Positions 36,604 to 43,716 of a stretch of DNA of 64,000 bases are shown piece by piece; the first letter of the stretch is position 1; the number at the start of each line of letters is the position of its first letter. This DNA is from CAVQBP01 sp963848195 (GTDB lineage Bacteria > Bacteroidota > Ignavibacteria > Ignavibacteriales > Ignavibacteriaceae). A model generated the notes under the pieces. That model saw nothing but the letters and a program-made list of their open reading frames with translations. It had not been told where the DNA came from and did no database searches. The position numbers and the translations under genes were made by a program. The stretch spans positions 186,001 to 250,000 of the forward strand of contig CAWKCY010000020.1 in NCBI GenBank assembly GCA_963848195.1, in the 5' to 3' direction.

Positions 36604-38655
36604 TTATTTTGAATGAAATAATATTGAATCCGGTACAATGGTCTTTTCCGAGCCATGGGTTTTGAACATAACATTTAGATTTTGACCGCCGGATTTTTCA
36701 AAAAAAGTTAAAAGAAACGGATGATATCCTTTAGTGAGAGGAATCACTCCTTTTTTTTCAATAATTCCATGCAGCCCATCATTATCAACTACCAGTTTAT
36801 TGTTAATATATAAGCGACTCCCATCATCGGAGGCAGTATAGAAATTATAAACACCATCATCCGGAATTTTTATATAACCTTCATATTCAAATCCAAAATG
36901 GTCGTCTGTTTTTGCAGGTGTTATTGAAAAATTAGAGATAACTCCACCATCAGATGATCTTAAAGAATCAAAATCAGGTAGAAGATCCCAATCACCTTCA
37001 AAATATTTATAGGAAATCCCTTTAACAGGAGCATCAACTTTTGAACTTTCTTCTGGTTTAACTTTTGAGAATAAAGTTTCAGAAGTGCCGCTTACAGGCT
37101 TGCCATTGCGGAAGCATCTTGCCATTAAAGTTGTAGTTTTAGTTAGATGGACAGGACCTTCAACAATTGCTGAGTTTGAATCAGGAACAGAATTGTCGGT
37201 TGTGTAACGGATCTGAATATTTTTACGATCGGATTGTATCAGGACATCCATATCATTAATAAAGAGTTCATCTTCAGACACAAATTTTGGAGGGTTATTG
37301 ATATCAGCTTTACCGGCTACATCGAGTACAACTACAGAGTTAATACTATCGGGAGCTGCTGTTGGTACAGTAATAACCAGGGCATCCTCTTTCCTTTCAC
37401 AATCCAAAGGTGATTTGTTTATATCCGAAAGGAGAAAGGCATCTACGGGATCATTATAGATTCCCGGTACAGAAAGCTTTCCATTTTCAGGCCAGTTAAA
37501 TACATGAAGGTAGAGCCGAGTATTTCCATTAATAGATTTTTGAGTGCATCTGCCCCAATCTAATTTTTGGAAAGGACTTGCACCTGTACCATAAATGGAT
37601 TCACCATTCAGGTTCATCCATTGACCAATATCATGAAGCCGGTTGATACTTTCAGGAGGAAAAACGCCTTCAGAAGTTGGACCGATATTAAGTAGATAAT
37701 TACCTCCTTTGGAAGCTATATCTGCTAGCATTCTTAAAATTTCTTTGGATGACTTAAAATTTTTGTCATTTTTATTATATCCCCAGTGATCATTCATAGT
37801 CATACAAGATTCCCAGTCTACCCCAGGTAAACCAGTGGGAGGGATTTGTTGTTCAGGAGTACCGAAATCACCAGCAAACCCACCTCCTTCCGTAAATCCT
37901 TCCATTCCGCTTCTACTAGCGCCAACACGGTTATTTACAATAATATCCGGCTGCAGGCTTCTAACATAATTATAGAGATCCAGACCGCGTTTATCATTCC
38001 ATGTATTTTCCCATTCCCCATCAAACCATAGAACTCCAATATCACCATAATTTGTTAATAATTCTTTTAATTCATTTTTCATATATTTAATATAACGTTC
38101 AAAATCGGCACCCTTAGTTGATCTGTTTACCTCCCATTCGCGTCTAGGGAGGTAATCCGGGTGATGCCAATCCATAATAGAATAATAGAAGCAGAATTTT
38201 ATACCTTCTTTTTTACAAGCCTGAGACAGCTCCTTAAGAACATCTCTTTTAAAAGGAGTTGACATAACATCAAAGTCAGTGTATTTTGAATTGAAAAGGC
38301 AAAATCCATCATGATGTTTAGAAGTAATTACAATGTATTTCATCCCCGCCTCTTTGGCCATTCTGACAAATTGATCGGCATTAAACTTTACCGGGTTAAA
38401 CTGAGAAACAAATTTATCGTATTCATCTACGGGAATTTGAGCCTGGTTACGTATCCATTCTGCATAATCTGTTTTCCCTTCCCATTCACCTGCAGGGATA
38501 GAATATAATCCCCAATGAATAAATAAGCCGAACCGGGCATCGCGCCACCATTCCATTCTTTTATCATGTTCCTTTTTTGTTTCTTGAGTGAAGTTCTGTC
38601 CTTCTGCAGAGACAGCAAATAACAATAAGCTAAATAGTAAGATGAATTTTTTCAT
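36604..38655 (-). CDS. Secreted alpha-L-fucosidase (GH29) with PA14 domain
   Basis: I place the start at 38655 because a signal peptide begins there (MKKFILLFSLLLFAVSAEGQ) and the longer frame would run deep into fucI. The 683 residues begin with a GH29 barrel: WWRDARFGLFIHWGLYSIPAGEW, YIVITSKHHDGFCLF, and the nucleophile Asp in GVLWFDGEW. A GH29 C-terminal beta domain follows, then a chitobiase-C-like segment (IQIRYTTDNSVPDS) and a PA14 domain (KYFEGDWDLLPDF, DDGSRLYINNKLVVDNDG). It releases L-fucose from glycans outside the cytoplasm. It is 19 bases downstream of fucI. Confidence 0.93.
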   Translation of the reverse strand: MKKFILLFSLLLFAVSAEGQNFTQETKKEHDKRMEWWRDARFGLFIHWGLYSIPAGEWEGKTDYAEWIRNQAQIPVDEYDKFVSQFNPVKFNADQFVRMAKEAGMKYIVITSKHHDGFCLFNSKYTDFDVMSTPFKRDVLKELSQACKKEGIKFCFYYSIMDWHHPDYLPRREWEVNRSTKGADFERYIKYMKNELKELLTNYGDIGVLWFDGEWENTWNDKRGLDLYNYVRSLQPDIIVNNRVGASRSGMEGFTEGGGFAGDFGTPEQQIPPTGLPGVDWESCMTMNDHWGYNKNDKNFKSSKEILRMLADIASKGGNYLLNIGPTSEGVFPPESINRLHDIGQWMNLNGESIYGTGASPFQKLDWGRCTQKSINGNTRLYLHVFNWPENGKLSVPGIYNDPVDAFLLSDINKSPLDCERKEDALVITVPTAAPDSINSVVVLDVAGKADINNPPKFVSEDELFINDMDVLIQSDRKNIQIRYTTDNSVPDSNSAIVEGPVHLTKTTTLMARCFRNGKPVSGTSETLFSKVKPEESSKVDAPVKGISYKYFEGDWDLLPDFDSLRSSDGGVISNFSITPAKTDDHFGFEYEGYIKIPDDGVYNFYTASDDGSRLYINNKLVVDNDGLHGIIEKKGVIPLTKGYHPFLLTFFEKSGGQNLNVMFKTHGSEKTIVPDSILFHSK

Positions 38656-38674
38656 TTTCTTATAAATGTTAATA

Positions 38675-40480
38675 TTATCGATTATAAATTGGGCCGAAAT
38701 TTTTACAAGCTCTAAAGTCTGCAGCCTCAAGATCTTTAGTACCGAAAGCATTCCATGCAGAGGGTCTAAAAATTCTTTCCGGAGGAACATTATGCATATT
38801 GACAGGGATCCGGAGCATAGAGGCAAGGGTAATAAGCTTATCACCAATATGACCATAACTAACAGCACAATGATTTGCTCCCCAATTGGCCATAACGGAA
38901 TAGACATTTTTAAAAGGGTCTGTATTAGTAAGAACCGGTGCAAACCATGTTGTAGGCCATCCAGGGCTTGTTCTTTTATTCAGTAAAGAATTAATATCCT
39001 CGTTGAGTGTAACTGTAAAACCTTCGGCAATTTGTAATACGGGACCTAAACCTTTAACCAGATTAAGGCGAGAAATAGTAACTGGCATATCGCCTTCAGT
39101 TAAAAACTGAGAAGAGAAACCTCCTCCTCTGAAGTATTCTAATTCAGCAGGCCACCATTTTACTGCTTTCAAACAATCTTCAACTTCTTTAGTATTAATT
39201 TCCCAGAATGGTTTCAAAGCAGGTTTACCATTTATTTTTTGTTTTCCGGTTCCGTCAAGAGCAGAAGAACCTGAATTAATTAAATGAATAATTCCATTAG
39301 CTGCTTTACCCTCAAGATTTTTTCCGGTAACACGTTTTACTGCGTCATTGCTCCAATAAGTTCTAACATCGGAGAAAATTTGTGCGGTATTGGTTAGTAA
39401 GTGGCCAAATAACATCGAAGCACCATTGAGCGAGTCGTTTTCAGTAGCCACAATGAATGGTTCGCGTATACCATTCCAATCAAAAGATGAATTAAGGATA
39501 GCCTCCATGAAATCACCATTGGGGAAATGATCAGTCCAATGCCTCTGACCTTGAAAACCGGCAGCAATAGCATTATGCCCTAATGCTTCTTCCTCAAAAC
39601 CCAAATCACTAAGTTTCCGACTGCCTATCATTAAATCACGAACTATTAAAGTCATTTTAACAACAGTTTCCCATTCGAAATCTTTTCTGACTCTAGAAGA
39701 CTTATTTTTATTTATATCCGGACCTTCATGGCAATATTTTTTTGCCCATTTTAATGCAATGTTATATTCATCTTCGTCATAAATTTTTTCTTCTAATCTT
39801 CGGACAATTTCACTCATATCTACAGATTCATTCCTCATTCCCAAATAATCATAGAAGAAGTTATGGTCAACAAAGGAACCGGCTATTCCCATAGAGACGG
39901 AGCCGATAGATAAGTAAGATTTACCTTTCATCGCAGCAACTGCAAGTCCGGCTTTTGCAAACCGTAAAAGTTTTTCCTGTATATCAAGAGGAATTGAAGT
40001 ATCATTTATATCCTGAACATCCTCTCCATAAATTCCGAAAGCGGGCAATCCTTTCTGGCTATATCCTGCAAGAGCGGCGGCAAGATAAACGGCACCGGGT
40101 CGTTCAGTTCCATTAAACCCCCAGACAGCTTTCGGAATGAGTGGATCAGAATCCATAACTTCAGTACCATAGCACCAGCATGGAGAGACAGTAACTGTGA
40201 GACCAACATTTTCCCTAGAAAATTTATCTGCAGATTGAGCTGCTTCTGCGACACCACCAATACAAGAATCGGATATAACGCATTCGACCCTTGAGCCATC
40301 TGGATGAATTAGATTTTCTTCAAAAAATGTTTTGAGTGAAACAGCCATCTGCATGGTCTGATTTTCAAGGGATTCCCTAACTCCTTTTCTTCTGCCGTCA
40401 ATAGCAGGTCTGATTCCTATTTTGGGTAAACTTCCGAATAGTCGAACAGATGATTTTGTTCCATCCATATTTTGTTTCAC
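38675..40480 (-). CDS. fucI: L-fucose isomerase
   Basis: 601 residues. PKIGIRPAIDGRRKGVRESLE is the family opening; PCWCYGTEVMDSDP, MKGKSYLSIGSVSMGIAGS and ATENDSLNGASMLFGHLLTN follow, carrying the metal-binding Glu and Asp. It converts L-fucose to L-fuculose in the cytoplasm. The 5'-most start in frame is GTG (40480); the first ATG is at 40468 (MDGTKSSV). Neither has a good Shine-Dalgarno. A LacI-type operator ends 23 bases upstream of the GTG. Confidence 0.93.
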   Translation of the reverse strand: MKQNMDGTKSSVRLFGSLPKIGIRPAIDGRRKGVRESLENQTMQMAVSLKTFFEENLIHPDGSRVECVISDSCIGGVAEAAQSADKFSRENVGLTVTVSPCWCYGTEVMDSDPLIPKAVWGFNGTERPGAVYLAAALAGYSQKGLPAFGIYGEDVQDINDTSIPLDIQEKLLRFAKAGLAVAAMKGKSYLSIGSVSMGIAGSFVDHNFFYDYLGMRNESVDMSEIVRRLEEKIYDEDEYNIALKWAKKYCHEGPDINKNKSSRVRKDFEWETVVKMTLIVRDLMIGSRKLSDLGFEEEALGHNAIAAGFQGQRHWTDHFPNGDFMEAILNSSFDWNGIREPFIVATENDSLNGASMLFGHLLTNTAQIFSDVRTYWSNDAVKRVTGKNLEGKAANGIIHLINSGSSALDGTGKQKINGKPALKPFWEINTKEVEDCLKAVKWWPAELEYFRGGGFSSQFLTEGDMPVTISRLNLVKGLGPVLQIAEGFTVTLNEDINSLLNKRTSPGWPTTWFAPVLTNTDPFKNVYSVMANWGANHCAVSYGHIGDKLITLASMLRIPVNMHNVPPERIFRPSAWNAFGTKDLEAADFRACKNFGPIYNR

Positions 40481-40502
40481 TATTTTATGGTATCGGACAT
40501 AA

Positions 40503-40520
40503 ATGATAAACGCTTATCAT
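40503..40520 (-). promoter_or_regulatory. Probable LacI-family operator 1 upstream of fucI
   Basis: ATGATAAACGCTTATCAT is a palindrome centred on CG with one mismatched pair. That is the usual form of LacI-family operators. It lies 23 bases before the fucI start, where bound repressor would block initiation. Confidence 0.6.
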
Positions 40521-40573
40521 ACTATATGGATATTTAAGATTTTATTAGATAAAATTCAAGTATTATTTTCTAG

Positions 40574-40583
40574 AAAACGTTTT
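40574..40583 (-). promoter_or_regulatory. Probable LacI-family operator 2 upstream of fucI
   Basis: AAAACGTTTT, a perfect CG-centred palindrome, lies 66 bases centre to centre from operator 1. Two sites could support cooperative binding or looping. I found no comparable palindrome before fucP, the FGGY kinase or fucA. Confidence 0.45.
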
Positions 40584-40652
40584 ATTTTCGGCGGAGATGA
40601 TACTGCGTGAAAATACAGAAAAAGCGTAGGAGGGGGCTTAATTTTCCTCTTA

Positions 40653-40700
40653 AACCAATGGATAAATCCATTGGTTAATGATATTCACACAGGCTCTGAA
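40653..40700. repeat. Palindromic repeat AACCAATGG/CCATTGGTT, copy 1, with ACACAGGCTCTG tail
   Basis: An 11-bp stem (AACCAATGGAT paired with ATCCATTGGTT) around two central bases is followed by AATGATATTCACACAGGCT. Identical stems occur at 41597-41620 and 43647-43670. The 43.6-kb copy also shares the tail, whose sequence reappears at 55019-55032. Confidence 0.8.
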
Positions 40701-40723
40701 GCCAAGGGCAATAGAGAGAGTCC

Positions 40724-41428
40724 TCATAAATCCATCTTATTAAAAGTGTAGGGGGAAGTATCGCAGGGAGTTATGGGACCGACATACCCATAATCATCCC
40801 TTAATGCTAATAACCGGTCTCTTTCATAATCGGACAATACATTTACATTTCCAAGCTGAATAGCTTTCCAGATAATATTTGCATTATGTTCAAGAGTTTC
40901 CATTTTATGATAGGCATCTAATAAATCTATTCCTAAAGTAAGAGCGCCGTGATTCTGCAGTAAGATTACATCTGAATTTTTTAAGTGTTCCCTTATAGCA
41001 TCAGGCAATTCCATTGTTGAGGGCAAGCCATATTTTGCAGTGGGTACGCCTCCAATATTTAAAATAGCCTCAGGTAAAACACACTTATTCAGAGGTATAC
41101 CTGCAACCGCAAAACTGGTAGCATAAGTTGGATGAGCATGAACAACAGAGTATGCATCCGGCCGTTCTTTGTATACATCCAAGTGCATTTTAAGCTCACT
41201 GGAGGGGCGATAACTTGAATTTTCGGAAGTTACTTCCCCGTCCATATTAACTTTTATTATCATCTCCATATTCATAAACCCTTTACTTACTTTTGCAGGA
41301 GTGATAAGTATTTCGTTATCATTAAGCTTAGCAGATATATTGCCGTCATTAGCTGAAATATAAGCACGAGTCCATAGTCTTTTCCCTATATCAACTATCA
41401 ATTGTTTTAATTCCAATTCGTTGTTCAT
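40724..41428 (-). CDS. fucA: L-fuculose-phosphate aldolase (class II)
   Basis: 234 residues. Class II aldolase family: SANDGNISAKL and ITPAKVSKG (phosphate binding), SSELKMHLDVY (catalytic Glu), VVHAHPTYATSFA (two zinc His) and LLQNHGALTLG (third zinc His). It splits L-fuculose-1-phosphate into dihydroxyacetone phosphate and L-lactaldehyde. L-rhamnulose-1-phosphate is the alternative substrate; the neighbouring fucI and fucosidase favour fucose. It is separated from fucI by 243 bases with operators and a repeat, so fucI probably has its own promoter. Confidence 0.87.
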   Translation of the reverse strand: MNNELELKQLIVDIGKRLWTRAYISANDGNISAKLNDNEILITPAKVSKGFMNMEMIIKVNMDGEVTSENSSYRPSSELKMHLDVYKERPDAYSVVHAHPTYATSFAVAGIPLNKCVLPEAILNIGGVPTAKYGLPSTMELPDAIREHLKNSDVILLQNHGALTLGIDLLDAYHKMETLEHNANIIWKAIQLGNVNVLSDYERDRLLALRDDYGYVGPITPCDTSPYTFNKMDL

Positions 41429-41500
41429 TTGAAACTCCTTAAAAATTTTATATAATCCTATGATAATAATGGCAAATACTATTTCTGTTAAGGGAATGTA

Positions 41501-41620
41501 GCACTCCTACGGAGTGCGGATATCTATTGTTTATTCTGTTTTAATAATATTTCACTCCTCTGGAGTGAAGAATTTCGCTCCTCTGGAGCGAAGAGGAACC
41601 AATGGATAAATCCATTGGTT
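41501..41620. repeat. Cluster of three 3-nt-loop hairpins and AACCAATGG palindrome copy 2
   Basis: Hairpins: 41501-41517 (GCACTCC TAC GGAGTGC), 41551-41569 (TTCACTCC TCT GGAGTGAA) and 41574-41592 (TTCGCTCC TCT GGAGCGAA). The palindrome AACCAATGG..CCATTGGTT follows at 41597-41620. Stems differ by paired changes while the three-base loop stays TAC or TCT. All lie between fucA and the PQQ-type dehydrogenase gene. Confidence 0.85.
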
Positions 41621-41687
41621 AATGATATAACGATTCTTTGACTGTCACTTACGTTAACATTTCTAAAATTTGATAACAATGCTTCTT

Positions 41688-42869
41688 TTATTTTTTTGAG
41701 CCGGTGTATTTTAGCCGGTATATTTTATTTTCTTTATCATCACTTATTAACAAAGTACCATCTGGAGCCTGGATAACATCAACCGGTCTGCCGAGTATTT
41801 TTTGGTCATCAGTTATAAATTTAACATAAGGGAGTTCGCCATACGGCTTTCCATTTTCAAATAAAACGCATGTAACCTGGTAACCGGCTTTAACGGATCT
41901 GTTCCATGAGCCATGATATGCAACGAAAGCATCGTTTTTAATTTCGGGAGGAAATTGATTACCGGTATAGAACATCATCCCGCATGGAGCATAGTGTGCA
42001 CCTCCGCACCATTCAGGTACAATGGTTTTAGCAGCTAATTCTATGATATCAGGGCGTTTCATAAACTCATAACGGGGCACTCTGTTTCCAACAAGGAAAG
42101 GGTGACCGTAAAATCCAGCCAGGATATATTTGTTCATTTCAGCAGGAGGGTTATAATCGGTAATAGGCTGTTCGCCTTCTTTATCACCTACTTCACTTCC
42201 GAACCAATCGCTTCCATGATCCATTCCCCAAACTTCATCGGTACCGGGTCTTAGAACAAGCTTTTCAGTATTTCTGATCCCTGAACACCAAAGCTTTTTA
42301 TCCTTTCCTTCAAGATTGTAGGTCCAGATTTTTTCTCTATCGGAATTCGAAGCATCGGTAATATTTCCGGGATCTCCCAAGGCAGTATAAAGTCTTCCTT
42401 TATTGATTAATATTGGGCGGTAATGATGGGAACCTCCTGAAGGGAGGCTATCAACGGGAATGACAGTAGTTCTTTCATCGGCAATGCCGTCATTATTTTT
42501 ATCTATTAACTTATAAATTGCCCCGCTTTCCGTATACCATAGGTAACCGTCATACCAGAGAACGTCGGAGACTGAATTTTCAGAAGTGTAAAAATGAGTT
42601 AAAGTTTCATAAAATCCGTCATTATCTTTATCTTTTGCCGCTACAATTATTTTTTCGGGTGTTGTAGTATAATAAAGAGTTCCATCAGGCCCTAAAGCCA
42701 TGTGCCTGGCTCTAATATCAGAATTCACTGCTATTGATAATTCATATCCAGGTCTTACCAAAATTTCAGGATTAACTTTAGGTGCTTTACTTTGTCCGTA
42801 AGTAAATGCTGTTATAGAAATAATTGAAGCAATGTATAGATAGAAATTGCGGTATATAAAACTTTTCAT
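41688..42869 (-). CDS. Secreted PQQ-dependent sugar dehydrogenase-like beta-propeller
   Basis: 393 residues with a signal peptide (LYIASIISITAFTYGQ). The beta-propeller resembles soluble glucose/sorbosone dehydrogenase: RHMALGPDGTLYYTTT, SGGSHHYRPILINKGRLYTALGDPG, GTDEVWGMDHGSDWFG, GRPVDVIQAPDGTLLISDD. Two calcium-binding-like loops (DKDNDGFYE, DKNNDGIAD) interrupt the first blades. It may oxidise a sugar in the periplasm with PQQ. No PQQ synthesis gene is in the window. It lies upstream of fucA in the same direction, so a role with fucose or another deoxysugar is possible but unproven. Confidence 0.75.
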   Translation of the reverse strand: MKSFIYRNFYLYIASIISITAFTYGQSKAPKVNPEILVRPGYELSIAVNSDIRARHMALGPDGTLYYTTTPEKIIVAAKDKDNDGFYETLTHFYTSENSVSDVLWYDGYLWYTESGAIYKLIDKNNDGIADERTTVIPVDSLPSGGSHHYRPILINKGRLYTALGDPGNITDASNSDREKIWTYNLEGKDKKLWCSGIRNTEKLVLRPGTDEVWGMDHGSDWFGSEVGDKEGEQPITDYNPPAEMNKYILAGFYGHPFLVGNRVPRYEFMKRPDIIELAAKTIVPEWCGGAHYAPCGMMFYTGNQFPPEIKNDAFVAYHGSWNRSVKAGYQVTCVLFENGKPYGELPYVKFITDDQKILGRPVDVIQAPDGTLLISDDKENKIYRLKYTGSKK

Positions 42870-43174
42870 TTATTGTTCCTTCAACTAAATAATTTATTAT
42901 TAAAGGTTGTTCATCATTTATTAGAAAGAATTTATGGGATTAACGGAAATGAAGATACGGAATTTATCGATAAGAAATAGTGATTTAATTAATTTGTAAA
43001 GGAACTATAGTTTCATTCCCGACACCCCTCTCTTAAGCCCTGAACATTAACTAAACGTAGGACAGAGAGTAACTGCATTTATCTGTCTTCACTCATCAGC
43101 TATATTCTATATAAAGACATCATCAATGTCCTTATGGGAAAATAATTTTAACCGGGATATTGAAGGTACTAATA

Positions 43175-43229
43175 CGGTTTCATATCGGTTTTAAAACGGT
43201 TTCAAAGCGGTTTCAAAACGGTTTCAGAG
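43175..43229. repeat. Five direct repeats of CGGTTTCAAAA at exact 11-bp spacing
   Basis: CGGTTT begins at 43175, 43186, 43197, 43208 and 43219. The five-base remainder varies (CATAT, TAAAA, CAAAG, CAAAA, CAGAG). An eleven-base period is close to the DNA helical repeat, so the motifs face one side of the helix. Confidence 0.85.
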
Positions 43230-43281
43230 TTGGGTTAATATTGGTTTGGGTCGGATTATGAGTCTAGTGTTAATATAATAT

Positions 43282-43396
43282 TTCGGGGCCGACCAAAAAG
43301 TAATTATATTTTAAAAAATGGCACACAGATGACGCAGATTTTAATGGATTTTCACTGATTTTTTAAATAGAAAATTACTTTTTGGTCAGCCCCGAA
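43282..43396. mobile_element. MITE-like element with 23-25-bp inverted ends
   Basis: TTCGGGGCCGACCAAAAAG and the following TAATT at the left pair with AATTACTTTTTGGTCAGCCC and CGAA at the right, with one mismatch. The interior (CACAGATGACGCAGATTTTA) is non-coding. I see no target duplication, so it may be old or may insert without one. Confidence 0.65.
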
Positions 43397-43646
43397 GCAG
43401 ATAAAGCTAAGACAAAAGTTCAGTAGGGGTAATATTGGTGATTTCGAATGCTCACCGGACTTTAAAGTCTGGAGTTAACTTTTGGAAAAAACGGAAGGTC
43501 ACGGATAAAATCCAGGTTATATTTTATCTACAATAATATTTCACACCTACGGTGTTTATTTGGTATTGGGGGTAGATTTTTGCTAATAATATTTCACCGC
43601 TCTGCGGTTAGGAGATTAGGAAAATGAGGTGGAATTTATTTCTTGA

Positions 43647-43700
43647 AACCAATGGATAAATCCATTGGTTAATGATATTCACACAGGCTATGAAGTGAAC
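43647..43700. repeat. Palindromic repeat AACCAATGG/CCATTGGTT, copy 3, with tail
   Basis: The same stem as at 40653 and 41597, followed by AATGATATTCACACAGGCTA and TGAAG as in copy 1. It sits just before the stop codon of the AMP-binding/GNAT gene. Confidence 0.8.
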
Positions 43701-43716
43701 TGTAATAAATTTGGCT

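Larger units (their letters stand above)
42870..43716. other. 847-bp repeat-rich intergenic region
   Basis: No gene. It holds, in order: five CGGTTT repeats at an exact 11-bp period (43175-43229), a 115-bp inverted-repeat element (43282-43396), a palindrome CCGGACTTTAAAGTCTGG (43455-43472), two 3-nt-loop hairpins (43543-43555 and 43596-43608), and the AACCAATGG palindrome (43647-43670) with its ACACAGGCT tail. Confidence 0.8.

Noticed and set aside
36604..38943. 779-residue version of the fucosidase
   Set aside because: Its first 96 residues lie inside fucI in another frame; the signal peptide starts at 38655.
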